DNA from: Geotrypetes seraphini
Lineage: Eukaryota > Chordata > Amphibia > Gymnophiona > Dermophiidae
NCBI RefSeq assembly: GCF_902459505.1
Contig: NC_047096.1
Span: 9,796,001-9,860,000, forward strand
Length of the DNA stretch: 64,000 nt
Direction: 5' to 3'
Below are positions 1-11,429 of the stretch, one piece after another. The notes under the pieces were generated by a model, which saw only the letters and a list, made by a program, of their open reading frames with translations, was not told the DNA's origin and did no database searches. A program made the translations under genes and the position numbers. Within the stretch, counting starts at the first letter, position 1. Each line of letters begins with the position of its first letter.

Positions 1-425
1 ACCTACCTGGAGCTTTTGCTATGGTCTTGTGCATCTCTGCCACCGACTCTCGGTTAAGAACCCAAGGAAAACGTGGCCCGATGAAGGAAGGGGGAATTGT
101 AAAACAGCTGCTCCTAACCTTCCCACTTTATCCACCTCCCTACGGTAACATGATAGTCCATCTTTAAAAGGGTATGAGGCATTCAGATATGGGCCTATTT
201 ACAGTCACAGCCTTGTACAGTGCCAGTACGGCAGATGAGGTTTTAAGACTGCTCTAACAGGGCTAGAGGCAGGCTGGTGTTTTGTTTGATAAAGCGGTGT
301 CTCTGTAAAGAACAACCGTTGTCCTTCTGGGACCCATACAGTGCATAACAGTGAAAGACCAAGCTCCTATTTAATGGTGGGCTTCCCGGTCCTTAAAACA
401 GGCAGCTTCAGAGTGCAGACAGATA
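1..425. other. no recognisable feature
   Basis: I see no exon and no repeat that I can name in this stretch. Confidence 0.4.
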
Positions 426-429
426 AGAG

Positions 430-895
430 TCAGACTTTTCGCAGCTACTCTGTGCCTTTGTCCTCTCCCAGACCGACTACTGCAACGCACTACTGAACAG
501 TTGCGTTTCAAATAAATCTCCATCGACTACGAGTACAAAAGGCCACCATCTGCCTCCTAAAAAAAAACTTCACATACGCAATCCAATCGCCCCAGCACTG
601 CGCAAATAGCTCCCTGGCTACCTATTAACAAACTATGTGTATTCAAGGGCCTAGGAATGGCTTACAAAGCCTTCCACAACATGGCCGCCAAAACTATCAC
701 CTTACACTCCAAACCGGCAACTTCACTCGCAAGAAGAAAGAATCAGGATGCACCCTCCACTTTAAGAATGCCTGGAAAAGATCCTATTCACACCATCTAC
801 CATGCCTCTCGTACCAATTACCACCTCACATCAGATCACTAGAAGGACTATTGAACTCCAGGACAGCAATAAAACTCATCTCTTCCTCTAACCTT
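430..895 (+). mobile_element. L2-like LINE fragment
   Basis: Decayed translation around QTDYCNALLN near 470-500, then a proline-rich segment, follows the region after the RT core of L2-clade LINEs (DYCNALL, then an HWLPV-like block). Many disruptions; old. Confidence 0.6.
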
Positions 896-904
896 CTATG
901 AAAT

Positions 905-1360
905 AGCTCCAGTCTAAATACCAGAGGACATCATTTCAGGTTGAGGGGTGGTAGACTCAGGAGCAATGGTGGATGCTTGGAATGCGCTCCCGAGGGAGGT
1001 AGCGGAAAGGAAAACGCTGACAGTTCAAAAAAGCGTGGGATGAAAACAGGATCTCGAATCAGAAAATAGTCAATATTGAAGAATTAAGGCCAGTACTGGG
1101 CAGACTTGCACGGTCTGTGTCAGTATATGGCTGTTTGGTTGAGGATGGGCTGGAGTAGTTTAGATGAGTTTTGACGGAGACTTTACTAGATGGAACCTAA
1201 ATCACAGCACTGGGCAGAGCTTTGGGTTCTGGCCAAGAAATTGCTAAGAAGAAGGAAAATTTAAATTAAATCTGTAATTTAAAGAACAGGTAAGGTTGGG
1301 CAGACTGGATGGGTCAATCGGGTTTTTATCTGCCGTCATCTACTAAGTTATCACTGTCAA
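905..1360 (+). mobile_element. CR1/L2-type LINE 3' end
   Basis: Contains a decayed RGHHFRLRGGRLRS-type segment and a tail with TGGGCAGACTGGATGGG and TTTATCTGCCGTCATCTACT. A related coding piece occurs on the minus strand at 12,136-12,340. Confidence 0.6.
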
Positions 1361-1739
1361 AACAATAAGATTATCCAAAGGAAAAACCCTTCAAAACAAA
1401 AGGTATTTAAAAAGATACCAAAGGAAAATATATATATGTAAACGGGTGGCTGGCCAATGAACTCAAAATAATCCAGTGGTTATAAATTATTATTATTATT
1501 AAGTGTGAGGTTTGGTTTTCCTAAGTGGAACCTGCAGTTCTCTTTGCCACTGAATTGCACAGAGGTCAGGAGTTAAGCACACACCTGTGTCGGTAACATG
1601 TGTCATAATGGGGCAATTAACTACTTCCGGTTTGGGTCAAATTTCAGTCTTCTGAGCTTTATTGGAATTTCGGATAAAGGATCTTGTACCTGTACTATGA
1701 AGGTGAACTGAGGGCTCGCAGCTGAATCAATAGGATACC

Positions 1740-1917
1740 TTAGAAGGTGATGGTGGTGCTCCTTGTGACCCTGAGCAAGTCACTTAATCCACCCATTGCT
1801 CCAGCCACATTAGATAGATTGTGAGCCCACTGGGACGAACAGGGAAAAATGCTTGAGTACCTGAATAAATTCATGTAAACTGTTCTGAGTTCCCCTGGGA
1901 AAAACTGAATACATAAA
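1740..1917 (+). mobile_element. tRNA-derived SINE, 5'-truncated
   Basis: Shares with the units that follow the segment GGGCAAGTCACTTAATCC, AGATTGTGAGCCCACTGGGA and the 3' tail CCTGAATAAATTCATGTAAA. Confidence 0.75.
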
Positions 1918-3075
1918 TAGTGTGAAAAGTGTCAGCCTTTGGTAACCAGAGCTGGTATTGTGATGTCATAATGCCTCATTCCACCAATGCCTAAGAGCCA
2001 ACCTCCTCAGTGATGTCACAATGGCTTGATTGTCCTATACTTGGCTCACTTTTATTACATTTTAATTTCTAGAGTGGCACAATGTTTAAGGCTACAGTCT
2101 CAGAACCCTGAGGTTGTGGGCTCAAACCCCTGCTGCACATGGGCAAGTCACTTAATCCCCCCATTGTCCCAGGTACGTTAGATAGATTGTGAGCCCACTG
2201 GGACAGACAGGGAAAATGCTTGAGTACCTGAATAAATTCATATAAACCGTTCTGAGCTCCTCTGGGAGAACTCTATAGATGACTGAATAAATAAATAGTG
2301 TGAAAAGTTTCAGCCTCTGATAACCAGAGCTGGTATTGTGATGTCATAATGCCTCATTCCACCAATGCCTAAGAGCCAACCTCCTCAGTGATGTCACAAT
2401 GGCTTGATTGTCCTATACTTGGCTCACTTTTATTACATTTTAATTTCTAGAGTGGCACAATGTTTAAGGCTACAGTCTCAGAACCCTGAGGTTGTGGGCT
2501 CAAACCCCTGCTGCACATGGGCAAGTCACTTAATCCCCCCATTGTCCCAGGTACGTTAGATAGATTGTGAGCCCACTGGGACAGACAGGGAAAATGCTTG
2601 AGTACCTGAATAAATTCATATAAACCGTTCTGAGCTCCTCTGGGAGAACTCTATAGATGACTGAATAAATAAATAGTGTGAAAAGTTTCAGCCTCTGATA
2701 ACCAGAGCTGGTATTGTGATGTCATAATGCCTCATTCCACCAATAAGAGCCAACCTCCTCAGTGATGTCACAATGGCTTCATTGTCCTATAGTTAGTGCA
2801 CTTTTACTCCATTTTGATTTCTAGAGTGGCTCAGTGGTTAAAGCTACAGCCTCAGCACCCAGAGGTGGTGGGTTCAAACCCACATTGCTCCTTGTGAGCC
2901 TGGGCAAGTCACTTAATCCCCCCATTGCTCCAGCCACATTAGATAGATTGTGAGCCCACCAGGACAGACAGGGAAAATGCTTGCGTACCTGAATAAATTC
3001 ATGTAAACCGTTCTGAGCTCCCCTGGGAGAACGGTATAGAAAATTGAAGAAATAGATAAATAAATAGCTTGTGAT
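1918..3075 (+). repeat. 378-bp tandem array containing a tRNA-derived SINE
   Basis: Units start at 1,918, 2,296 and 2,674 (exact spacing 378 bp). The first two are nearly identical; the third differs more and reads into a further SINE copy with a better preserved head. Each unit contains a tRNA-derived promoter: A-box-like TGGCTCAGTGG and B-box-like GGTTCAAACCC (clearest at about 2,826 and 2,872). It also contains a GATGTCATAATGCCTCATTC spacer and the SINE 3' tail. Confidence 0.85.
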
Positions 3076-3285
3076 GATTCCAAACAGTACAGCCATAGCA
3101 CAAGTGCCTCCAATCCACAGCCGCAAGTAATTGAGTAGGAAGGGAGGCTCTGAAAGGAAAATACAAATCCAGAAACGGGAAGGGGGTTGCTGTTTGCTTG
3201 CACTTGCTCGGTACCAGTCACGAGGTGTTTTTCTTGAATCTGCGACGGCCTTTCTGGTCTGCTTCCTTTTTATTTCAGTAGCCAT
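3056..3285 (-). other. unrecognised open frame with a hydrophobic segment
   Basis: A minus-strand frame opens at an ATG at 3285 in a good initiation context (A at -3, G at +4). It encodes a basic N-terminus (MATEIKRKQTRKAV, then DSRKTPRDWYR) followed by a hydrophobic stretch of about 20 residues ending MAVLFGIITS. This part lies in DNA that I do not recognise as repeat. Below about 3,075 the frame runs on into a SINE and ends at 2,821, so the remaining 75 or so codons are surely not original. It may be a chance frame, a gene remnant or a first exon. A splice-acceptor-like TTTCCTTTCAG lies inside it. I do not recognise the protein. Confidence 0.2.
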
Positions 3286-3299
3286 GATGCCCCCAAAAA

Positions 3300-3905
3300 A
3301 GTCTGCGCATAATTATTTATTGTACTTATTTAAACCCATTTGAATAAAAACCAAACGCATTTCTATTTGTCAATACAATGTACAGAATTAATAGAATGTA
3401 AGAATCCAACCAAAGCCAACATCGCTGATAAAACACAGACCACATAATCCATCCAGGGAACCAGAACTCTCCAATCATAAAAGCACACCTTCAAAATAAA
3501 ACAATGTAAGTAGGACCACTTACATGCACTATGCATGCCTTACAGGTTACCCAAAATGCCATTATTTGAAGCCTCTTTGGAGTAGGGATTATTTGGTCAA
3601 AATGGAATAAAGGGTGCAGTATATAAAAACTGTTGCTACTAATTTATCAGCAAACACCAAAATACTTGATTGATAGTATTTTGCATTACGTGTCAAAGTA
3701 GCTCCAGATTGGTGTAGCCTGACTCTAATTCCCGGAAGAGGTGGTCAGAAAATACTAAGAACAATCCCGCACCCAATTTTCAGCATCTGCCGCTGCCCCT
3801 GCAGCATTCTCCTGCCTCCAATCCGCTCCTAAACCACATTCGCAGTTTTTCAAAATTCATGGGTGTTCCTGGAACGGAACCCCCCCCCTAATTTCAGGGG
3901 AGTCC
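3300..3905. other. no recognisable feature
   Basis: AT-rich DNA with a C-run near 3,885; I see nothing that I can name. Confidence 0.4.
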
Positions 3906-3907
3906 TG

Positions 3908-4303
3908 TAAGAACATAACAACATAAAAATTGCCGCTGCTGGGTCAGACCAGTGGTCCATCATGCCCAGCAGTCCGTTCACGCAGCGGCCCTCTGGTCAA
4001 AGCCCAGCACCCTAACTGAGACTAGCCCTACCGTATGTTCCGGTTCAGCAGGAACTTGTCTAACTTTGTCTTGAATCCTTGGAGGGTATTTTCCCCTATA
4101 ATAGCCTCTGGAAGAACGTTCCAGCTTTCTATTACTCTCTGGGTGAAGAAGAACTTCCTTCTGTTTGTACGGAATCTATCCCCTTTTAACTTTAGAGAGT
4201 GCCCTCTCGTTCTCCCTACCTTGGAGAGGGTGAACAACCTGTCCTTATCTACCAAGTCTATTCCCTTCAGTACCTTGAATGTTTCGATCATGTCCCCTCT
4301 CAG
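3908..4303 (-). mobile_element. CR1-like LINE 3' end, copy 1
   Basis: Minus-strand translation gives [20 protein letters not shown], the C-terminus of the CR1 ORF2 seen intact at 47,759-48,700. It is followed by the 3' tail (GTCTGACCCAGCAGCGGCAA) ending in TTATGTTGTTATGTTCTTAC. Confidence 0.85.
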
Positions 4304-4573
4304 TCATAAGAACATAAGAATTGCCGCTGCTATGTCAGACCAGTGGTCCATCGTGCTCAGCAGTCCACTCACGTGGCGGCCCTCTGGTCAAAGACCAGTG
4401 CCCTAACTGAGACTAGCCCTACCTGCGTACATTCTGGTTCAGCAGGAACTTGTCTAACTTTGTCTTGAATCCCTGGAGGGTGTTTCCCCCTATGACAGAC
4501 TTCGGAAAAGTGTTCCAGTTTTCCACCACTCTCTGGGTGTAGAAGAACTTCCTTACATTCGTACGGAATCTAT
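4304..4573 (-). mobile_element. CR1-like LINE 3' end, copy 2
   Basis: A second, shorter copy of the same CR1 3' end in the same orientation, abutting the first. It begins ATAAGAACATAAGAATTGCC on the plus strand. Confidence 0.85.
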
Positions 4574-5385
4574 CAACAAGGAAGGGAATAAGACGACAAA
4601 CGACTAGAACGAGCGATTTCTCATGTGTAGGCCCCGCAGAGTGGAATAAGCTCTCGATTCATATAAGGCAGCAAAGAGATGTGAAGACTTGTAAAAGACT
4701 GCTAAAACTGGTATTTATTTTGTAAAATGAAGTAAGGGCGTTGAAAAATCATTTTGGGCTATAGTGAAATAATGTAAGCTACACAAATCCACTTGAGAAC
4801 GAATATGATAATATCAAGAAAAAAAGATTCTTCCTTGATGATGAGATAAAAGCAGGCGGCCAAAATCAACTGGAGTAACACTCAATTTAAAAGATACAAC
4901 TGTATCTAAAAAAATACAAAGAAAAAATTGTATAAAGGGAGAATCTTCAGTTTTCACAACTTACGCCAAATAACCTAATAGGCAAAGTGGTCACATTGTA
5001 TACACAAAAGTCCAGGGATGTTTCACAAGTGAACCCTCCTTTTGGGAAGGACAGTCTGTCTAATTATTAAAAACAAATGCTAATCCAAAATATGCTGAGA
5101 CCAGTAAAATGTCCTTTATGCTGTGCAGGGGTCAAATTATGGAACTCACTTGTCGGTCAATTACGTAGATGTTATGACAAGGGCTATTTCAGAAAACTAT
5201 TAAAAACACAGTTATTTGTTAATGCATTTTTCTAGGAATTGATCTTTGAAGGGCACTTTATGTGATTTTCTGATGATTATATGCTAATGTTTGTTTTTAT
5301 TTGTCTTAATGAATTATGTATGTAACGATATGTAAACCATTTAGGTTTAAACGGTATATAAATTTTTTAAATAAAATAAATTTGT
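4574..5385 (+). mobile_element. L2-like LINE 3' fragments (two pieces)
   Basis: Two decayed segments read like the end of L2 ORF2: at about 4,575-4,730 (AEWNKLSIHIRQQRD) and 5,100-5,240 (VKLWNSLVGQLRR, then FRKLLKTQLFV). The second is followed by a TGTAAACCATTTAGGT-type 3' tail. Confidence 0.65.
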
Positions 5386-5399
5386 AGGGGTAGCAGCTT

Positions 5400-6310
5400 G
5401 AAACTGAAAAGACTTGGGGAAGAGGGATTTATAAATTCCCCCTTTTTTTTTTTATAAACCAGGGAGTTCTAAATATCATCGAACTGTTATTTGTCTATTA
5501 CGATCAGATAATAGAAGGAAGTTGTTTGTATATTCTGGAGCTTCACCATAAATAATGAAAAAGAGAATTTAAAAATAATTCTTACTTTCACTGGAAGTTA
5601 ATGCAACTCAATATATAAAGTGGCAACTGTTATATCTGGATTTGGTGGGGGGGGGGGGAAAAAATCAGTCTTGCTGCTGTAATCGACAACACTTTTTAAC
5701 ACTTTCTTATTTTCAACACTGCTACCTACATACAGCAAGTTACAGTAATCAGTTTTTAGTAGAATCAAGCTCAAATTATCTGGATGAAAGCTGCAGTATT
5801 TTGGAAAAGTTTGCAGACATTTTCTCAGTCTCAAAGAATATCCTACATATATAGTTAGGGGAAGAATTCCACTTTTCTTCGGAGACTGTTTTGACCTTCA
5901 GAATCAGAGCCAGGAGCTGAAGGAAGTCTATGTCAGCATCAGTAGACATTCAGATCCGAGTTGCGAAACAGTGACATATGTCATCTCTACAAAAGAACAA
6001 CTGTGGAAACAGAGCAATGGGCAGACCGGCCCATAGTCTTTAGGTTAAGCGCCTAACTTAAGTGCAGAATACCGTTAAAACAATACAAGTGTTTTCAAAA
6101 AATGCAGGCGCCTATTGATAATTAAAAAAAAAAAGACAAGACACCTGCATCATGGCTACAGAGACACTTTACTCCACCTAACAATAAATGTAGGTGTGGC
6201 TAATGCCGGAAGTGGCGTTAGGTGTCATAAAGTGCCTCCGTAGCTGTGATTCACGTGAAAGGCAGGAGCTGGAAATGTAAGCCTTGAAAACTCTGACCTA
6301 TATTTCATGA
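5400..6310. other. no recognisable gene
   Basis: AT-rich DNA with poly(T), poly(G) (5,646-5,658) and poly(A) runs; I recognise no gene or repeat. Confidence 0.4.
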
Positions 6311-6316
6311 AACCAC

Positions 6317-7045
6317 AATTAGAGAATGACATGGGGACAAATTTTTCCCATCCGCGCAGGAACTCAATTTCTCTGCCCCATTCCCGCGATTTTGTCGCTA
6401 TCCCTTTCGCACAAGCCTTGAACACTTATGATTTTAAAGTGTTTGAGGCCTGTGCAGAGGAGGACGGAGCTTAGGCATGGGTGGAATGAGGCATTATGAC
6501 ATCACAATCTGAGCTCTAGAATGTTGCCACTTAGGATTTTAAAGTGTTTGAGGCTTGTGCAGATGAGGACGGTGCTTAGGCATTGGTGGAATGAGGCATT
6601 ATGACATCACAATCTGAGCTCTAGAATGTTGCTGCTTAGGATTCGAAAGTGTTTGAGGCTTGTGCGGATGAGGACGGAGCTTAGGCATTGGTGGAATGAG
6701 GCATTATGACATCACAATCTGAGCTCTAGAATGTTGCTGCTTAGGATTCGAAAGTGTTTGAGGCTTGTGCGGATGAGGACGGAGCTTAGGCATTGGTGGA
6801 ATGAGGCATTATGACATCACAATCTGATGTCTAGAATGTTGCTACTTAGGATTTTAAAGTGTTTGAGGCTTGTGCAGATGAGGACGGAGCTTAGGCATTG
6901 GTGGAATGAGGCATTATGACATCACAATCTGAGCTCTAGAATGTTGCTACTTAGGATTTTAAAGTGTTTGAGGCTTGTGCGGATGAGGACAGAGCTTGAG
7001 TTCCTGCAGGGATGAGGAAATATTTAGCTCTTTGTCATTCTCTAA
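6317..7045. mobile_element. MITE with TA-flanked short inverted ends, carrying a minisatellite
   Basis: The ends are inverted copies of GAGAATGACA (left about 6,319, right about 7,040), each flanked by TA, as expected for Tc1/mariner-type non-autonomous elements. Related ends occur near 26,259, 37,118, 61,322 and 61,920. The interior is a 105-bp tandem array. Confidence 0.7.
6430..6985. repeat. 105-bp minisatellite, about 5.3 copies
   Basis: Units begin at 6,430, 6,535, 6,640, 6,745, 6,850 and 6,955 with exact 105-bp spacing. Each contains AAGTGTTTGAGGCTTGTGC, GGAATGAGGCATTATGACAT and GAGCTCTAGAATGTTG. Copies differ by a few substitutions; the last is partial. Confidence 0.92.
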
Positions 7046-7263
7046 TATGATGCAAAGTTCTGATTTGTTCCAGTAACACAGGCAGGGCAGCACTGGTACA
7101 TCTCTGTGTCTTTCTGTCTCTCTGCTTCTGCTATCATGCCTTTTTTGCTGTCACTGACTGGTTGCTGACAAAGGACAGAAGCATTATTCTACAAAGACTC
7201 CCCTTTGTGATAGCCAAGGAAGAGCAGATCCAAGGGACTTATCTCTTTGCACCAGTAATACTA

Positions 7264-7300
7264 TGATAGTGCTTCTCAGCCTTTTGGCTAAGATTCAGGT
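7264..7300 (+). pseudogene. U2 snRNA 5'-end-like sequence
   Basis: GCTTCTCAGCCTTTTGGCTA followed by AGATTCA matches the first 30 or so bases of U2 snRNA (GCTTCTCGGCCTTTTGGCTA, AGATCAA) with very few differences. The rest of U2, including the branch-site-pairing region, is not present. It looks like a truncated retrocopy or the head of a U2-derived SINE. Confidence 0.6.
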
Positions 7301-7309
7301 GCCGCGTCC

Positions 7310-8195
7310 AGGGCATGAACTGAGAATTGTTCCTTTTTGCCATAAACTTATCGTACGATATGGAGAAGAGGGTGCCCTAGCACCCAGTCCCACTGGGGAT
7401 TCAGCAAAAGAAATTAAAATCCCTACTACAGTGGGGAATGTGGTAATCGTGGCCTGATTGTACACAACTCTTATCACTTGCCAATTCTCTTTTAAATCCC
7501 TCCGCTCCCCAAATCCCCCACTAATTTCCCATGTTGTTGAAATGTACAATGGCATTATGTCCCGTCCCAGCCTTGGCTCATTCACATACATCCCCTCCCC
7601 AGCAATGAGCATCTATATCTGCTCTGACATGTTCCAGAACTTTCTGCTACTTCCACACATTCAGGAGGATATCAAGTAACCTGCACTGCTAGGCCTGACC
7701 TTCAAGGAGCCTATTTTGAAACAGGCTCCAGGGCAAGGAGCAAAGGTGGTCTCTGCCTCCTATAATAATTATGGAGCAGTAACCTCCATGTTGACCTTCA
7801 ACTGGGACCTAAAGGACAAAATAAATACCGAAAGCATTTGTATCATAGCTTAAAATTGGTGACTGAGCAAAGCAAGCTGAGAGAATACAAGATAGAGTCT
7901 AACATTTGTCTCTGAAGGATGGTATACACAGATTAAGAGGCAAGAATGTATTAGGACCAGATTAAAATCCTCCTGAAGGGGTAGGGTGGGGGGGGGGGGG
8001 GCCTCATTTCTAGACTTTCAGATTTTCACAGTGCCTGAATTTCTTTTAAAGTAACATGTTTAACTTACAAGTCATTATTTGGTATGAACTCTGACTCTTT
8101 CTCACATAGTTTCTGTTAAATAACTAGTCTCTGGCTCTGACATCCACTTTTTTAAAATTAAAGTATCCCACTGTTTATAAAATTCAATATACATC
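7310..8195. other. unassigned stretch after the U2-like head
   Basis: Contains a pyrimidine-rich block and a G-run (7,988-8,000). No exon or named repeat recognised, though the first 150 bases may belong to the U2-headed element. Confidence 0.35.
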
Positions 8196-8204
8196 TATTC
8201 TAGA

Positions 8205-8760
8205 ACACTTATTTATTCAATTTTCTATACTGTTCTATCCAGGGATCAGAATGATTTAACATGAATTTATTTAGGTAGTCAAGCATTTTTCTCTGTCTGT
8301 TCTGGTGGGCTCACAACCTGTCTAATATACCTGGGGCACTGGTGGGGGGGGGGAGGGGGATTGAGTGACTTTTGTCTAGGGTCACAAGCAGCAATGTGGG
8401 TTTGAACCCACAACATCAGGGAACTGAGGCTGTAGCGTTAACCACTGCACCATTCTACAAATCAAACAGCAGTAAAAGTGAGCCAAGTCTAGGACAAATC
8501 AAGCCATTGTGACATCACTGAGGAGGTTGTCTCTTATTGGTGGAATGAGACATTATGACATCACAGTGTCAGCTCTGGTTATCAGAGGCTGAAACTTTTC
8601 ACAGTATTTATTCAATTTTCTACCCTATTCTCCCAGGGGAGCTCAGAATGGTTTACATGAATTGATTCAGGTACTCAAGCATTTTTCTGTCTGTCCTGGT
8701 GGACTCACAATGTACCTGGGGCAATGGGGGGGATTAAGTGACTTGAACAACTGATAAAAA
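8205..8760 (-). mobile_element. tRNA-derived SINE, two copies in tandem
   Basis: Reverse complement of the 1,918-3,075 SINE unit: tail near 8,210-8,280, head with GGGTTCAAACCC-type B box near 8,398-8,412, spacer GATGTCATAATGTCTCATTC near 8,545. A second tail begins at 8,605. It shows that the SINE-plus-spacer dimer exists elsewhere in the genome. Confidence 0.8.
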
Positions 8761-9309
8761 TCAAAAAAAGATAGGTTGTGGGATCAAAAGGAAACAATCG
8801 AAAAATACAAAAAAATAATAATAATAATCCCACAGAGGGGTATACAGAGTAAGAGAGGCTGAGGGTCTCAGATACACGCTCGGAATTGGGTAACTAAACC
8901 TTACACCAAGACTGACTGGTCCCATCATCCACCCTCTAAACTTCCTCCTCCTAATTCTAAAACTTCACTGCTGCCTTTTATATATTTCTTTATTCTTCTT
9001 AATTTAATCCAGCAGAAAGAGTTTAATCACTTACCTTTAGCGTGCAGAATTCCAAAAAGCCCGTCAGGGCCCATTTCGCCAACAAGATGGCTTTCTCAAG
9101 GGTTCACTGGACACATTGCATGTCTTTAATCGTGCGTCTTTCCTCACTTAGGGCTGGCCTCAAACAATCATCAGGGGTGCAGGATCCTGCTCCATATGGA
9201 TGTTCAAATTGAAGAGCGTTAACATCAGTTAGAAATCTACATATTCAATGTTTTTACATGTCCCTGATGAAGCAATGGAATTGTGAAACGGTTGAGCCGC
9301 TGTCCAACT

Positions 9310-9868
9310 TCAAAAGGACCATTCAGTAGACTCCAAAGGGATCTCTTTTTATATAAATCACCTTCTTTTATCTAGATTCCCTATACTCCCCCTAGATCAC
9401 TTAGATCTATTGACCAACATCTCTTGACAGTCCCTTCTCTTAAAACTATAAATACACAGCGACACTCTATTTTTTCTGTCACAGCCCCTCAAATGTGGAA
9501 TTTACTCCCAATTCATGTACGAGAAGAATTCAGTTTGGATAGATTTAAGAGCAAGCTAAAAAGCTTTCTTTTTAAAGATGCATTTGACAGCCAATAAAAC
9601 TAGAATGCAGGATTTGATTCGGGTTCTCTGCTGAGCCCTGGGCTTTAAATTCTTATTATTCTCCCCTTCCCTATTGTTGTTTTTCCCTTTTATGTTTCCT
9701 TTACTTTCTTTTCAACTTGTATTTCTTTTCCTATTCTCTTCCTCTTGTGTCATTCGTTTGTCTTGCGAGTCATATTTACATTGTATTATTGTAATTTAAT
9801 ATTTTAATATTTTGTACATCGCTTAGAATGTGGAATAAGTGATTAATCAAATACTTAATAAACTTGGA
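9310..9868 (+). mobile_element. L2-like LINE 3' end
   Basis: Translation near 9,430-9,597 reads STVPSLKTINTQRHSIFSVT, then APQMWNLLPIHVR and FKSKLKSFLFKDAFDSQ, then a stop and a T-rich 3' UTR ending TACATCGCTTAGAATG. This is the C-terminus of the LINE family seen on the minus strand at 29,640-30,660. Confidence 0.75.
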
Positions 9869-10499
9869 TCTCTGCAGGCCTTTCTGGCCCTGAACCATAT
9901 AAAGCTAAGTACTTTATTGGTTGCCTCAAGAATAAGTGGATATTGGAATTCCATCTGGGATCAAGTAAATTTTTTACTAGAAAATCATGTAGCACTTTCT
10001 TACGATACAGTATTATTTGGAACAGCTATGAGAAAAAAAGTGTCAGATATCATCATTTAACAATAAATTTTTATTAATCATGACTGGAGTCGCTATTCAA
10101 CATATCACCAACAATTGGAAGGATTGCAGTAGACTTAATTTCAACTTTTGGTGGAACTCATTATGTCATATGTTCAAAATGGAAAGATCAATAGCTGTAC
10201 AAAATGGAAATTATAAGACCTTTTCTAAAATATGGGGGCCATTGACGTCTTTTTGTGATGATTAAACACCAGTTATTCTATTGAAATATACACCATGAAT
10301 AATAGAGAGGAGAAGGGTTCTTATTTTTATTGTGTATACTATTAATAATGGGAAGGGGGGTGGGTTATGGGTTTATATATATACAATTGTTGTTTCTCAT
10401 GATAGATTTACAAGTGATGTTTTCAAAAATATGTATGATTTTAATTTGTACACTTGTTGAAAGATTAATAATGAATAAAGATTTACAAAAAAAAAAAAA
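9869..10499 (+). mobile_element. L1/Tx1-like LINE 3' end with poly(A)
   Basis: A decayed ORF2 C-terminus (NHIKLSTLLVASRISGYWNS, then RKKVSDIII) is followed by a 3' UTR and AATAAAGATTTAC with a terminal A-run at 10,486-10,498. A related tail ends at about 26,105. Confidence 0.65.
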
Positions 10500-10538
10500 T
10501 ATGTGGATAGTTTTTAAGAATTTTGAGTGAGAATATTC

Positions 10539-10640
10539 ACTTAGGGCTCCTTTTACTAAGGTGCGCGAGCGTTTCTAGCGCACGCACAAGATTGGCGCGC
10601 GCTAGCTGAAAAATTACCGCCTGCTTAAAAGGAGCCCTTA
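10539..10640. mobile_element. short palindromic MITE (GGGCTCCTTTTAC family)
   Basis: Inverted ends GGGCTCCTTTTAC and TTAAAAGGAGCCC surround a GC-rich AGCGCG core. Family members also lie at 28,163-28,308, 31,941-32,050, 42,237-42,367 and, in part, 60,798-60,868. Confidence 0.8.
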
Positions 10641-10644
10641 ATTT

Positions 10645-11415
10645 TGTAACACATAAATAAATAAAATTTAAAAATTAACAAGCATGAGGGTGTGGCTGAC
10701 CTTTAAATTTGCCGCAGCGTTGGACCGCATTCGAGAAGACATTATTTGCAGCACAGCAAGAGTCGTTTACGCTGTAGTGCTTTTTGAAGTTGTAATCCCA
10801 ACTTTTTCACAATAGTAAGTGTTGGAACTGGATTATTCTTTATAAGGTATTAATAAAGTTGAGCAGCAGCTTCTAACGTTTTGGGTTAGCGATTTTTTTT
10901 TGGAAATGAGGCCTATTTATTGCCTCTAGTATTGCTATCACCTCTGTGAGAACCAGCATAGGGAGATTGAGCAGATCATTATTATTTTACTGATTAACTC
11001 ACAATGCCCAATTAAGCTGATGCCTCTAATTTAACTTACACACACAATCTGGGCTATGCATGAATGTTTGATGAGTGTGTGTTGTGTTATTTGTGATATG
11101 TACAGCTTGTGCCTAACTGCATGTTTCGATATATTTTTTGTAGGCACTTATGGTGAGGATTGGATTGACGTAGGCAGACTGGAACATTTTCAGTTCTGAC
11201 CTGGACTGATTCGCTGATGAAGCAGTGGGCGAAACGGATCCGTTAGAATCAGCATTTAGAATCAATCTTTCTCCAACCAAGTGGTTCAGAAGCTTTCACT
11301 AATTTATAAATTTTAAGTGCATAGCCACAATTTGCATATTTGATGAATTATAGAGGTGGAGGGAGACCTGTAATTACAATATGGTTCAATGTAGCTGAAA
11401 CTCTATTTTCCTGGT
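10645..11415. other. no recognisable gene
   Basis: Contains a GATGAAGCAGTGGGCGAAAC motif near 11,215 reminiscent of other repeat ends; otherwise nothing recognised. Confidence 0.35.
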
Positions 11416-11429
11416 TTGTAAAGACTAGT

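Noticed and set aside
2826-2890. functional tRNA gene
   Set aside because: A- and B-box-like motifs belong to a tRNA-derived SINE; no full cloverleaf and the copies are repeated.
6430-6985. CRISPR-like array
   Set aside because: Units are contiguous 105-bp tandem repeats without unique spacers, in a vertebrate genome.
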